Positions 34,051-46,190 of a DNA stretch of 64,000 bases are shown here, piece after piece. Source of the stretch: Bactrocera neohumeralis (taxonomy: Eukaryota > Arthropoda > Insecta > Diptera > Tephritidae); the NCBI RefSeq assembly GCF_024586455.1, contig NC_065921.1, forward strand, positions 45,096,574-45,160,573, written 5' to 3'. Position numbers and translations under genes: made by a program. Under the pieces are notes generated by a model, which was not told where the DNA came from, made no database searches, and saw only the letters and a program-made list of their open reading frames with translations. Position 1 is the stretch's first letter. Every line of letters begins with the position of its first letter.

Positions 34051-35164
34051 GTTACAATCCTAACCTGATGTATCAAAATGTGTAAACTCGTTTGAAAAAA
34101 AACCTAAAAAGCATTCCTCCAAAAGACAAAGCTTTTCCAAAAAGTGTTTTAAAAAATTCCTAGAGCTTTTTCGAGCTTTTGTACTTGTATAAAGGTTTAA
34201 ATAAAAAAATTTAAATTTTATTCTAGAAAGTGATTTAAAAATTCGTAGAGCTTTCTCGAGCTTTTGTATGAAAGTTTCAGCAAAAAATTTGAGATTGTTT
34301 TCCAGATTCCAAATTTGTTGGAGAAGTTATTCCAGACACGGAATCTTATAATAAATTTTATACTCACTGTCCTCCCCTAAACATATTTTTCTTTTTTTGA
34401 GCAGTGAAAATTTGGAAATAAGTTGATTTTTCGACACTCTGTAGCGACATAAACAGAAGGTCACTCTATGCACAGCGAAAATTCGATCAGATAACGGTAG
34501 TATTCTAAAAAAGTTATCTTATAATATTGACCCTTGCCTTGACATGTTTATTAAATTGTGTACAAAGCTTACAACAGGTGGCGCTATGGTATAAATTTTC
34601 TTAATATTTATGGCTTTATTCAAAAAATAGTTTCCTTATTGTATTTTATGCAGATTAATCTTAAGTAATGAGTTCCACTGTAAAGCTAAACCTGTGTTTT
34701 TAATTTAATTTCTAACTATTTCTGAACCACGCTTTAAAGGCATAAAAAGTGGACAGCTATATTTGTATAACATGAGAAAATAAATTTAATTATATTTATA
34801 TTGCAAGCAAATTGTTTAATTATATAAATAAATTACTGTAATTTTTCAACTATTATTTCAAAAGATAAACACTTTTTTGGTTCCGAGTGCTTTAAAATAT
34901 ATTTAAAGCTTTGTATATATATTTATCAGTTAATAAATAATCGTTTAGTTAAAATTTTTATACATTGTTGGTACAATTCATAAAATTCAAAATAAAAAAA
35001 AAATAAAATTCAACGTTTAACAATGAATTAATATGCATATATACTGTACTACATATAAATGTATGTATGTATATAATAAAGTGTTTTAAAAAGCTTCGTG
35101 GCGAGTGTCGAAGGTCAACATACATATGTATGTTGTGAGTGCGCTTACTTGCAACTCCAGCCCA
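34051..35164. other. 3' flank of L3, AT-rich; short direct repeat
   Basis: Two imperfect copies of a unit containing 'TAGAGCTTTTTCGAGCTTTTG' style sequence lie at about 34120-34200 and 34220-34290. The remainder is AT-rich. Probably includes the 3' UTR of L3. No exon recognised. Confidence 0.4.
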
Positions 35165-38100
35165 TCAGAACCCGCCGCCATTGTAGGTGCCCAGATATTT
35201 ATTGCAATTACCACAGTAATGGTTGGTGCTCATGCAACTCTCCGCACAGTAGGGCAAACAGACGCAACACCATAAGCTGAAAGTAAAAAATGAACAACAA
35301 AAAAATTATCTAAATTTTATCTTTTCAGTATACACATATAATTTTTTTATTTTATTTGTTATTTTTTCAGATTTCCATATCGAAATGCAAACATGTGTCT
35401 GGTGCTTGCAGCAAATTTCTGCCGTAATATATCATTCTATACATTTATAATATATATACGTATGAATGTATGTGTGCATGGGCTTATATCCGCTACAAAT
35501 AATGCGCATATTTATCAAGAAAACAAAGTATTAATTATATAAGCGGGGTTTTTCGATAAGAAATTTTAGTTTTGTATAGTCTGGTACGCCATAATGTTGT
35601 GGAATAATGCAATACTTGTGCATAGAACTTCATTTGTACAGATAGATGTAAATGTTTGCAATTTGTCAGAACTAAAATGCGCAATTTATTTATTACTAAT
35701 ATAAATGAGGCGTTTCATTCCCAGAAAGTTATTTTATAAGTTTTTGACTTATTCAATTTATTATTCTATTAGTAAATTATCTGAATTAGTACTGAATAAC
35801 AACCGGAAATTGTAAATAAAACGCAAAATATTTAATTAGTCTTCAATATTTATATTTTCGCCTTCAAAGTAATCCCCACCAGATGTAATACACTTATGCT
35901 AACGATTTTTCAAAGTTTTCGAAACACTTTTCATAAGCACTTTTCGGGTTGGCCTTCAGCTCCTTCAGTGAATTTTGTTTATCTCCTCGATCGACTGAAA
36001 ACAGGCTCCGCGATGGGGTAATTTCAGTTTGGGGAACGAGAATAAAGCATACGGAGCCAAATCTGATGAATACGGCGGTAGATCGTGGCTTTAAATATCG
36101 GAATAATGAACATCAGCGTAATTTTTGAGCGGCTTTGGCGTGTTTTTTTTGGTTTCGGCTTGTTTTTTCTCCACCATTACGAAGATTTTTGACTTAATTG
36201 CATGTCAAATGCAACTAATGTCTCATCGGCAGTTATAATGCTCTCAAAGCATGTGGGATCGGAACTTGCACGATTAAGCAGGACTTGTTTACGGTACTCT
36301 CTTTGAAAAAAAAAAGATTTATCGGGACGAGTCGAGGAAGAACGCGTTTCATACCCAAAATATTCATCAAAATCATTCGAACGGACTCGCGACAGATGTT
36401 GAGCTCTCTTGCCATCCCATTAACACTTGCTTGACTATTTTCAAGCACCATCTTTCACTTTTTTAATATCAGTTGAAGAGGTTGAAGGTCGTTCAGAACG
36501 AGGCTTGTCTTCAACGACTTCTCAACCGTCTTTGAAGGCTTTGTACTACTCGTATATAGGTTTGTGTTTTTGATAAAACAGAAAACCGTAAGCTTTTTCC
36601 AACTACCTCAACGATTCCGCATACGAAATTTGGTTTGAAATACAAAATTTAGACAAATTCTTTGTTCAACGCACTACTAGGGTGCACTGACTTGAGCAAA
36701 TTATTTACAATTTCCGGGTTCTTTTTCACAATGTATAAATAAAAATTCTTTCTTAAATAAAATTTAATTGTTTTTGAAGCAATTAACTAGTTGCCAGATT
36801 ACTGTTATGTTGCCTTTAAAGTTATTTAGATATCTTTATAGAACTTTTGAAGTGTATTGAATTAGTGTCCCTCTAGTCAACCCCACTGCAAAACACTGTA
36901 ATACTACAAAAAGCTTGAGGTTGCAACCGAAATTTTTTCGGACAGGTAAAAATCGATAATACCGAATTTAAAAATTCAACCAAAATGTAATTGGGTTGAA
37001 AACTGTAATAAAGGCTTTACAAAAAATCGTCGATCATTTTAATGCTTCGTAGATTAGAGAAATTATTAATATGTTTTAAATTATATATAAAGTACGAAAA
37101 ACATTTTAAGTTGTAATTTTTTAAATTTAAAGTTCTCACTTAAGCTTTTGCAAAGAAAGGCTTGTACTTTCTCAACTCTTGTCAAACGTAATTTTTTTTT
37201 AAGAATTAATTACGTTTCAACAACATAAACGCAAAGTTAATTTATATTTTAACTGACTTAGCTAGTTGACATACTGACAGTTTAGTTGGAGCCCCGGGTG
37301 GTGTTATCAGATAATCTATTAATTTAGCTAAGTGTCATTTGATCATTTTTTGCACGAGTTTTTAAATACAAACTACTCAGACACATATTAAGTATTATTA
37401 AATATTGATTGCTATTTTACAGTCTTAATGAATTTAGCTGATATTCCTTGAAAGTACGATTTAAAGGATGGGTTTCTGATTGTTTATATAAATATTTTAT
37501 AAAAAATTTAATTTAGTTTATTAATATAACGCTCAAACTGGCTCAATTGTTTCCTTATGGTGGATTTGTAAAGCTTAATAGGAGAAATCAAAGTATGAGG
37601 GACAACAAGCGGTCGCACTTAAGTCAGCATTATCAAATTAAGGTTGTTTTTTTTGAACATGTAGTTTTCAAAAAGATCTAAAACGTATAAAATCTGATAT
37701 CATTGTCAATAATTCAGCTTCAATATAAAGATAGGGGATCGGCAATATGTTATAAAAATGATTTCGAGCAAGTGACCGCCTGAGCTAGCTCAAATGAATT
37801 CCAGCCGAGAAGCTTTCGACCACTTTTTGCAGCAAAATTTTTGAAAAAATATTGACCAATGATTCCCTTTGCCCATAGAGCATGCCAAACAGTGAATTTT
37901 TGAGGATGTTAGGGAATCTCAACAATGGCTTGTAGATTATCAACACTCCAAATACGGCAAGTTTGTTTATTAACATACCCACTTTTTTATTTATTTTTGC
38001 TTATTTTATTGACTTTAATTTAATTTAAATTTTTTTTATTCGATTTTATTTTAGTTTTGAGTTTGTATTGTTATAATATATTTTATGCTAATTCATTTTA

Positions 38101-41100
38101 TTGTATTTATTTTATATTAATTAATTTATTTTATTATATTTAATATTTCTTTAATTCTTTTCTATTTTTTAATTTTTTTATAATTTATTTATTTACTTTT
38201 TTATATTTATATACAGTTTTTAATTGTTTATTTTTTTTATTAACCAATTTTTTTAATTTGCTTTTTTTCACATTTTCTTACCCCACAATACACAGTATCG
38301 CCGCCATTAAATGTGTCCTGGCATTCGGTTCATAGCCGATGCGTGTCAGTTTTGTAACGTGACAGCCTGGACATGTGATGAATGTAGGTTCCGGCCCCAA
38401 GGGCAAAATTGCTTGTTCTGAAAAAAATAAAAATTTAATTAATTATTGCAATCAGTCAAGGTTATCCTTATTACTACTTAAATTTTTTTAATTAATAAGA
38501 AACTATGTACTGCACGAGTATATAATTCATAATGTAGAATATTCGTGTCAATGTTTATTTACTTAGATATGCTTCTGATAGGCAATTTTGATATAGATTG
38601 TCTTTATTGAATCCAATAAATTTACTGTTAATCTATCACAATAATCTTCTTTTTTTGTGGTAGGTTTGAAGTGGTTGACTTAATTATTGTTTTACATAGG
38701 CTTCATCAAAAATCTTTTAAAAGACACGTTTCTAAAATAATACAAGATATAAGGAAATAATTTTATGATTAAAATGTTTTATTTGTATCAGAAGAAGGGT
38801 GGGCTGGCAGATATTTGTTCATTTGAAGACTTCTTTCAAATGGAAACAACATTGTACTCATATCATACCTGACGTCAATGGTTTGACGCAGACGTGGGTC
38901 TGCATTCGCGTCATTATTATGTGCTTTCTTTAATTAAGATATGCACCATTATGTGCGTAGCTACCCAAAAGAAACATGAAAAAAACAGTAGCTTCGGTTC
39001 CGAAGCTATAATAACCTTCTCAGGTGGATTTCTTATCACATAAAAGGGTATAAAAAGACATAGGGGCTTCGGCGTTACACACCTTGTAGCAAACTTAATA
39101 TACCTTGATCAGGTTATAAATATGGTGCTAAGGTGAAAGAAATCGAAGGAAACGATCAATTTCTCAGTTAGTATTTTATTCAATGTTAACAATTAGAGAC
39201 CTTTAGAACTGCACAAGATCGTTTTCAGAACACGGAGGCTACTCATGTGAATCTATCGATCTACGCGTCCTTGATATTCGGATGCGACACACAGATTCAT
39301 TAAATTTATTTAGTGTTTCTCTTTTATTATTCGATATTAAATGTTCAAAATTTGGATGAAAGAGTATTTAAAGATCGAAAAATGTATTGTCGCCAGCAAG
39401 TGTTTTTGATTGGTACAAATTATTCAAAGAAGGTCGGTAACGTGTTGACGACGAACTACGTCCAGGACGGCCAACAGCATCAATTGATGATCAACATGTC
39501 ATTAAAACAAAAGAATTGGTGTTTGAGAATCGATAATTAGCAGTCAGAGATCTTACTGGCATCGTTGAGATATCGGAAGGAATGGATGATAACCATTTTG
39601 AAGGATAATTTGGACTTAAAAAGAGAACAGCGTCGCATTAACGTCTATGAAACAATGCTCTCCGACTACCTGAATGCCATGAAACGTATGATTATTGGCG
39701 AGGAGTCTTGGATCCATGCTTACGATCCGGGAAAAGACGAATTAAACGGCCGTGGAAGAGGTCAGCCGAAGCCGAAAAAACCACGTCACACCAGGTCAAA
39801 AATCAAGGTTATGTTAACAGTTTTCTTCGATTCTCGAGACGCGATGAACTCCGAATTCCTTCTGACCGGCTGAACTATGTTCTATATGGTAGCACGATAA
39901 CCGCAATTTTGCTCCTAATTCGCCATAACTTTAAAATATTACAGCTTGTTTCCACAAACTTAACCGTACAAGTCAATTCTAAAAGTGAAAAAATGAAGTT
40001 TTAAATGACTGATAAAACATTCTTTTCTTCATTAAAACGGGATTCCGTCAGCTCCTTAACTGAGTCAATTAGCAACATGTTCTAAAAAACTATTTGTATT
40101 AAAAAGGGTGCGGGAAATAAGTAAAATTTAAAATTCGGTATTTCCATTTACTTATGACTAATTGCTACGAATACCAGAAAAATATGTTCCCACAAACAAA
40201 ATAAAATAATAATAAAACGCATAAAAAATAATTAAAAGTAATATCAGCCATTTTGTGTTTTTTCAACTAAAATGTCATTGACGTTATTAAAATTGTAATC
40301 AAGTACCCATTCCGGAGCAAACTTTGAGAACAAAAAGCATAATGCGTTGCTTCTGACTTATGAGATTATTTGTAAGTACTGCTAAAGCATGCGAACGGAT
40401 GTGTGTGTATGTTCATATTTTTAAGCTGTTGATTACACTACCATTACTGTTAGAGTCTACAGTGACAAGTGATAAGGAAAGTCGGTGTTAAAACATGCTA
40501 TTTTAACAAAAAAATAGAAAAAATATGTAGAAAAATAATATATTTTAGGTAGAAGAAAATTACAAATATTTAAAAGGCCAGAATATCAATAAGAAAAAAT
40601 AATAATAATTGTTTTTAAATTTAATAATTAAACTAATATACACAATTTTTATTTTTCGAAGAATGATGGTATGAATTTAAACGAAATATTATTAAAACAA
40701 TTCATTGGGCAAAAAAACATTAAATTTAAATTCTGATGAATTTTGTTTTATGAAAAAATTATAATAAATGCATAAGCATTTTTAAGTTTAAAAATATTTA
40801 ATCATAACAAAAGAAGTAAATGTTAAAATATCAAAGCAAATTTAAATTAATAAAAAAACAAGTAATTAAAAATGGGTAGTAATTTCGGCTGTAACTGAAA
40901 ATTTTATGCTGATTTGAAGGTGGCAATATTTCATATTAGGGGGTTACAAGGGTTTACCAGTTTCAAAAAATCGATATAAATTCTACAACACTTCCATAAT
41001 ATTGTTCTAAATTTCATTTCATTCAAGTTGATCGAAATATAGTTTCGGAGATATTAAAATGCGCTCGAAGTGCGCCGTCTTTAAACGCGTTTTTCTCGAA

Positions 41101-43242
41101 GCTGTGGTTTTGAAGTCGGTTGGCAAGATTTCCAGAGAAATACTCAACCGATCTTCATGACAATTGTGTGTGTATGTAACAAAAAAAAATATAATAAAAT
41201 ATTGAATTTTTTATGAGAAAAAATGCTGTTTTTACCCGAGGAAACCCATGTAACCCCTTAAAATATGAGAGTTGTGGTAACATCGACCCGATTTTATTTA
41301 TTTTATATATGTACTATTAACATGCCAGATACTAATACAAGGTGAGTTCCAAAGGAAACAGGACTTTTTGAATCTAGCGCCCCTGGTGGCGCCATTTATA
41401 TGTCAACTGATGCGTTAGAATCTGCTTTCATTATCGATTGTCCAGTGAAAATTTCATGACATTTCATCGATCAGTATGTTTGTGTTATCGGTGCGTAAAT
41501 GAGCTTCGAACAAAGAGCCAACATTAAATTTTGAAATTTTTGAATTTAATAAAACAAATTTAAGGCGATGATTGCCTATCCCGGTGGTGGTCGTGAGGAC
41601 ATAAATGAAGATCAACATGTGGGCCAATCAAAATCCGTGATCACCGGAACATGGAACATTTGGGCTTACGAAAGGTCTGTGCCCGGTTTGTTCCGCACAA
41701 ATTGACTGATGTCTAAAAATTGCTCAGAATCCAACATTCGAAGGACGATTATTTGACCAAAAATCAAATTTTAACCATTAACCACTCCCCGTATTCACCT
41801 GATATGGCACCGTGCGACTTCTTCCTTTTCGGAAAAATGCATTTGCCCATGAAAGGAAAGCGTTATGTAGACGTAGAGGCCATTCAAAAGGCTTGCACCG
41901 GCATACTGGCGGCCATACCGGCCAACGAGCTAAAACACTCGTTCGACATGCTTTTGGACCGTGCAAAAAGCTGTATTGAAGTAGAAGAAGATCATTTTGA
42001 ATGCAGTAAATTGATTTTGCTGAAAAAATCATTTGTTCTGATTTTTTTTTGAGTACTGTTTACTTTGAAACGCACCTTGTAGATGCTCCCTGGGTTTCAT
42101 TTTCCTCACATACATAAAGTCAGCCGGTTTTTCGAAAATTCTGATATTAGTTATATACATAGGTTTCCCCCGATTTTATCCAGACATTGTTTGTTAGTAA
42201 AATATGCTTCCGCTCCCTCGTTTTCATTGAGGTAATTCACATAGTGGCCAATATAAGTATGCGGTGTATAGTCACTCGGAAGTTCAAAAATCTCTATGTT
42301 AGGTATATGGGGGCTCAGGGAAGTATTTACCCAATTCAACCCATTTTCGACACACAGACATAATATTTTCAAAAAAGAACTCTCTATGACTTTCAATTAT
42401 ATATCTCACACATTGACCGTTATTTTCGGTCAAAAGTTAACTATAGGTATTGGGGTCCACATATTAAGTGCTGTATCGTTTGAACAGTTTTGGTCCGATT
42501 TAGATAACTTCTGGTCATAAGATGATGATGATGTCTCAATTCTTACTTTCTTTATAGTGGCACGGACGGACAGAAAGTCACTCGAATTTCAACTCGTCTC
42601 ATCATCCTGATAACTTATATACATATATATAACCCTATATCTATCTCGATTTGAAGTGCACAAAGCTAATATACTCTGTAACAACATTTTTTCATTGAAC
42701 ACAATAACGATTTGCCAACTGTCACACTGTTGTTCGACAAATATCAAATTGCATCATGGCACAATACTGTTCTGCGCTGACGAGTGTGTGATTCACATTT
42801 CCAGCAAATCGTACTTACGTTGTATGATTACAACAGGTTGTTGTACCATCGGCTGCGTCGTGCCTGACGCGCTGGGCATGTAAGCGTGATGTGGTGGCGG
42901 TACACCGCCGCCCCCGCCAGCGCCACCCATGCTGGTGGCGCCATACTGTGTGCTGCCACCATAGGTGTGTTGTGCGCCAGCGCCAAAACCACCAGTAGTT
43001 GTTGTTGCTTTATTTGTGCGTGCTTGTGCCGACTGTTGTTGCTGTGTGGGCGGGCGGTTGGCGGCGTCGGAAGTGCTGCTCGGTGTGGGCAACACCTGCA
43101 CCGGTGGATAGGGAGCGGTGTGCATGGCCTGTTCGTAGGACGGCGGTGCGGCCGGTGCCTGATCGACGTAGCCGCTGTGTGTAGCCTCCTGCATCTCGGC
43201 GGGCATACGCGGATAATTGACAGGTGGACCTGATTTTTCCAT
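35165..43242 (-). CDS. LITAF-domain protein L3 (three exons, 223 aa)
   Basis: Exons 43242..42819, 38417..38282 and 35276..35165 (424+136+112 nt = 223 codons plus stop). Donors are C|GTAAGT and GG|GTAAG; acceptors are TTTTCAG and CTTTCAG. Introns are 4401 bp (phase 1) and 3005 bp (phase 2). The leader is rich in Pro, Gly, Gln and Thr with APPSYEQAMH (PPSY at 33-36) and a GAGGGGG run. The LITAF domain has CPGC (157-160), HLMAAILCIVGLWCCVCLPY, and HYCGNC (Cys 208 and 211), ending YLGTYNGGGF. The ATG at 43242 was preferred because the frame upstream has no ATG (a TTG at 43299 is not a plausible start). Exon 1 is exactly as long as in L1 (424 nt), and exon 2 as in L2 (136 nt). The introns carry several transposons, and one intron tract is extremely AT-rich. 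Confidence 0.93.
35840..36750 (-). mobile_element. Mariner-like transposon, decayed
   Basis: Minus-strand pieces: a MVLENSQASVNGMARELNI frame with VRMILMNILGMKRVLPRLVP (36451..36250), a CFESIITADET-like box near 36230, and a C-terminal region near 35990-35850 ending in GDYFEGENINIED-like residues. The middle has a deletion covering most of the catalytic core. Ends resemble 'TTTCCGGGTTCTTTTTCACA' at about 36710. In L3 intron 2. Confidence 0.75.
36751..37975. other. L3 intron 2, nothing recognised
   Basis: AT-rich DNA. The minus-strand frame at 37785-37982 has no motif. No terminal repeats seen. Confidence 0.4.
37976..38276. repeat. Extreme AT-rich tract next to L3 exon 2
   Basis: About 300 bp composed almost only of A and T on the plus strand, with T-runs and TTTTATTTTA-like words. 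It lies just downstream of the exon 2 donor of L3 (minus strand), so the L3 transcript carries a long A/U-rich tract at the intron start. Confidence 0.7.
38421..39305. other. L3 intron 1, nothing recognised
   Basis: No exon or repeat boundary recognised. A 'GAAGCTATAATAACCTTCTC' word near 39001 resembles DINE-like ends. Confidence 0.35.
39306..40010 (+). mobile_element. Mariner-like transposon, decayed
   Basis: The plus strand encodes NLDERVFKDRKMYCRQQVF, then broken helix-turn-helix pieces. A clear central block follows at 39565-39873: REQRRINVYETMLSDYLNAM, then RMIIGEESWIHAYDP (first catalytic Asp position reads Glu), PKPKKPRHTRSKIKVMLTVF and NSEFLLTG. The C-terminal part is missing or decayed. 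Same broad family as 9950..10740. In L3 intron 1. Confidence 0.78.
40937..41260. mobile_element. MITE-like element with about 20-bp inverted ends
   Basis: The left end TAGGGGGTTACAAGGGTTTA and the right end, read in reverse, TAAGGGGTTACATGGGTTTC match at most positions. The interior has 'TAGTTTCGGAGATATTAAAA' and no ORF. A diverged relative with the 'AGTTTCGGAGATATG' word lies at 57448-57760. No clear target duplication. In L3 intron 1. Confidence 0.55.
41338..42079 (+). mobile_element. Mariner-like element, internally deleted (742 bp)
   Basis: Inverted ends CAAGGTGAGTTCCAAAGGAA (left) and, in reverse, CAAGGTGCGTTTCAAAGTAA (right), with TA at 41336-41337 and 42080-42081. The inside begins MSFEQRANIK (near 41500), has several deletions, and retains the C-terminal part: PYSPDMAPCDFFLFGKMHLP, KGKRYVDVEAIQKAC, AIPANELKHSFDMLLDR. 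The DNA-binding and first catalytic blocks are mostly gone. In L3 intron 1. Confidence 0.85.
42150..42700 (-). mobile_element. Interspersed non-coding repeat fragment
   Basis: Reverse-oriented 'CGGACGGACAGAAAGTCACT' (42565) and 'ATATACTCTGTAACAAC' (42669) match the start of the 22670 repeat. The left part ('CATAGTGGCCAATATAAG', 'TTACCCAATTCAACCCATTT') appears to be the body of a related repeat. No coding. Confidence 0.5.
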
Positions 43243-43740
43243 CGCAATGGTGAGCTGATTAGTTAACTTGTTACTGTTGTTGTTTTTGGGGTGTTTCAAT
43301 TACTTAATTACTGGCGAATTCTTGAACTTCAACACTTGACTTATTTTTTAAATATATGTATGTATGTATGTGTATCAAATACACAATAAACTTTCTGCTT
43401 TAATTCTTGACACGTACACCAAATGTCAATACTAGTATATTTGTTTTTGCTTTTGTTTTTCTGATTTTTTTTTTTACTGTGAAATCACTTGTTTTGCACG
43501 TTGTTTGCTTGCACTGTTTCTATATTTATATTTTTGCCGTTTTTCGTTCGGAGTTTCTTTCAACTTCGCGTGTGTTTCTGTTCGTTGCCAACGCTTGACT
43601 GTTGCTCGGCTCCGCTTAGCAGCTGTTAGCTTCGTTGATGAGTAATTCATAAGCTTGCACAATGCTTATCACTGCGCTTTTACGAAGGCGCTCGTTGATT
43701 CTAGTAATCAGAAGACCGTGGCGCAGCGTTGCCAACTATT
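43243..43740 (-). promoter_or_regulatory. Probable 5' leader/promoter region of L3
   Basis: Upstream of the L3 ATG. A GC-richer block at 43545-43640 and 43670-43730 may mark the promoter. A (TATG)n run lies at 43356-43373. No core element assigned. Confidence 0.3.
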
Positions 43741-43890
43741 TTGTTTGTATATGTATATCATCATTTATTTATTATTTCGTTTTACTTTCAAGTGCGAGCT
43801 TTTTGCGTTATCTGATTTGCATGTGTAAGCTTAGATGTTATGAGACTTTTTCGGTTACTTTTTGTTTGTTGTATAGTAATGTACATAGTA

Positions 43891-44416
43891 ATGGGTTGTC
43901 AAAAAAGTCTTGCGGTATTTTTATTGAATTTTTTTTATTTTTATTGAAATTGAAATGAAGTTTTAATGACTCATGCCCAGCTCTTGACCGATGCTACGGC
44001 TGCTACTATGCCGGTCTCTTTCGACCAATTCAGCGATTTTATCGCAATTTTCGACGACAAGCCTTCCGGAGCCTGGCGCATCTTCGACCACCTCTACACC
44101 AGAACGAAAACGTTGAAACCATCGTTGTGCGGTGGATATGGAAACTGTATTGGGTCCATAAACTGCACAAATTTTATTGGCGGCTTGAGATGCATTTTTG
44201 CCTTTATCGTAGTAGTACTTTAAAATATGCCGTATTTTCTCTTTATTTTGTTCTATGTTTGCGCCGCTATAACTCACGAACGACTTAAAAAAAACGACAA
44301 TCAATCAAACATGACCCGATCAGGTGTAGCATGACCCGATGCGACGAATAAAACTAGAACTACGCACTTTCAGCGCCAACTAGCGAAAATACCGCAAGAC
44401 TTTTTTGACAACCTAT
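43891..44416 (-). mobile_element. Mariner deletion derivative, 526 bp, copy 2
   Basis: Same ends as the copy at 29715, with TA at 43889-43890 and 44417-44418. The minus strand has the longer open N-terminal frame: FSYSGANIEQNKEKIR-like, then HILKYYYDKGKNASQAANK, ICAVYGPNTVSISTAQRWFQ, RFRSGVEVVEDAPGSGRLVV and RSIGQELGMSH. It stops where the catalytic domain should begin. This is the helix-turn-helix half of a mariner (mauritiana/cecropia-like) transposase. Confidence 0.9.
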
Positions 44417-44634
44417 TATATATGTACATATGTACATAAATACATATATTCCACATGAAACACAAAGCTTTTTTTTTTAATACACTAAAACAATGAAGCC
44501 AAGTCCTCCTTCACTAGTTTTCTTCCATTATACACAAAATGTTAGCGCATTATAACCATTAAAATTGAGTGTTTTTACGTGGAAATTAAACTGACCGAAA
44601 GCTTAAAGGAGGGCTACAGTTCTCATAGCAAAAA

Positions 44635-45140
44635 AATTACCTTTTTGCGAATTTATTTTTTAAATATGGATTAAGTAATTTTATTCGGACTTTTTGTACA
44701 TTATTGAGCACACTTTTGACAATTTCGTCACTTTTTAGTTCTAAATTTTAAACGCGGTTTTCTCATTGAAAATTTTGTACACATTATTGACATATAAAAC
44801 ACCAGCCCCCATAGTTTAGTAATTTTTTTTTATTACAATAAGGATGTTTTCCAATGATGTTAGAAAATAGCAGTTTTCACTTTAAATGGCCGCCGAAAAT
44901 ATTTAAATAAAAAAAAAGGTTATTATATTTTCGGATAATTTCCAGCCAAGTTATAGTTAACACCGCAAAGTTTGTTTTCTCAAGACGTTCTAGGATAAGC
45001 TCTGTTACCGCTTATGCTTCAATATTTCTGCATGAAAAAATTACCCTTGATTGTCCAAAATCTGTTCAATAATGTACAAAAGGTTCGAATAAAATTACTC
45101 AATCCATATTTAAGAAATAAATTCGCAAAAAAGTCCTTTT
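44635..45140. mobile_element. Foldback-type MITE with about 85-bp arms
   Basis: The arm at 44641-44727 (CTTTTTGCGAATTTATTTTT, TAAATATGGATTAAGTAATT, ... TTTTTGTACATTATTGA) is repeated inverted at about 45052-45137 with few mismatches. The interior of about 320 bp is AT-rich and non-coding. The transcript or single strand would fold into a long hairpin. Confidence 0.75.
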
Positions 45141-45169
45141 TTACCTAAAAAACCTTACACAATCTACAT

Positions 45170-45760
45170 ATATCGATGCCACTCTCTATTGACTGTAACG
45201 GTGTTACTAACTTCATTTCGAAAGAAGTACGGATCGACGATTCCATCAGACCAAACTCTCAATTTAGGTGAATGTACACCACTCAGATGATTTTCTTAAA
45301 AAAATAGTTAACCTTTTCAAGTTGTTTCAAGGCAAAATCAGAAAATACCCGACGTTTATGGTCCAACAGCTACAGCTCTTGAGTGAAGACATTTTTCCTT
45401 TCTGAAAATCGGCCAAGTTGGGGTTTAAGTCAGTCCCAATTCTTGAGAATGTCTTGGAATCGATAAATTGCGGTCTTCAACCCCACTTGACTTTAGAAAT
45501 AAATATGTATTTGCATTTAACAATAGTAATAGTTGTAGTCGTATACGCTCTAATCTGCTCCATATTTTAATTTTCTTAATCATAATCGCTTGACGTGTAC
45601 CAGAATATGATAAAAATAAAAATTCGGTTACATTCGACAACTGGTGGTGCAGTGTTTTGCAGCTAATATTGATGGGAGAGGTAAATAATAGAACTATAAG
45701 TACACTCCTTAGAAACATATCCATTACAGCACTATCTGGCAATAGCATCTACTTTGCATA
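45170..45760 (-). mobile_element. Tc1/mariner-superfamily remnant
   Basis: 'CTGTAACGGTGTTACTAAC', 'TTTCGAAAGAAGTACGGATC' and 'CAATTTAGGTGAATGTACAC' match the remnant at 62740-62850 in the same orientation. Read on the minus strand this is the 'SVRTSFxxExxVTxxV' part of the transposase. Frames are broken; the ends are unclear. Confidence 0.5.
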
Positions 45761-45789
45761 GAAATTAATTTAGAAAATAAACACGCAGA

Positions 45790-46190
45790 AACACTAACTT
45801 CGGATGCTCTGAAGCTATAATACTCTTCAAAATTGCAAAAGACTCCTTAAAAGCACTTGGCTCCGACCCCTCAATTTGTCAGCTATATGCTATAGGGACT
45901 CAATCTGAACAATTTCTTAGAAATTGTACCAGTGCCTTAGACAAAAATTCACACCAAATTTTGTAAAGATATATTGTCAGATAGAAAAGCCCATTATTGG
46001 CTGTTCCGACGAATGAAAAGCTTCTTGACAAGAAAAATAAATTTGAAGACGAAATCTCAAAAATTGAGAGACTAGTTCGCGTATATATGTACAAACAGAT
46101 GGACGAATGCGCATGGCTAAGTAAGCTCAGCTCGTCATGCTGATCATTTATTTTATAGGGTTTCCGAAGTTCGTGGCGAAAAAACATAAA
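45790..46190 (-). mobile_element. DINE-like repeat copy
   Basis: 'CTAACTTCGGATGCTCTGAA', 'CAGCTATATGCTATAGGGAC', 'AAGATATATTGTCAGATAG' and 'GTAAGCTCAGCTCGTCATGC' followed by GATCATTTATTTTATAGG and a 'CGAAGTTCGTGGC' end give the full word order of the DINE-like repeat in reverse orientation. Confidence 0.65.

Noticed and set aside
42886..43233. Plus-strand 115-codon frame and the overlapping 139-codon minus-strand frame
   Set aside because: Both are shadow frames of the GC-rich first coding exon of L3; neither has a recognisable domain.
43243..43299. Extended N-terminus for L3 beginning at 43299
   Set aside because: The codon there is TTG, not ATG; the first ATG in frame is at 43242.
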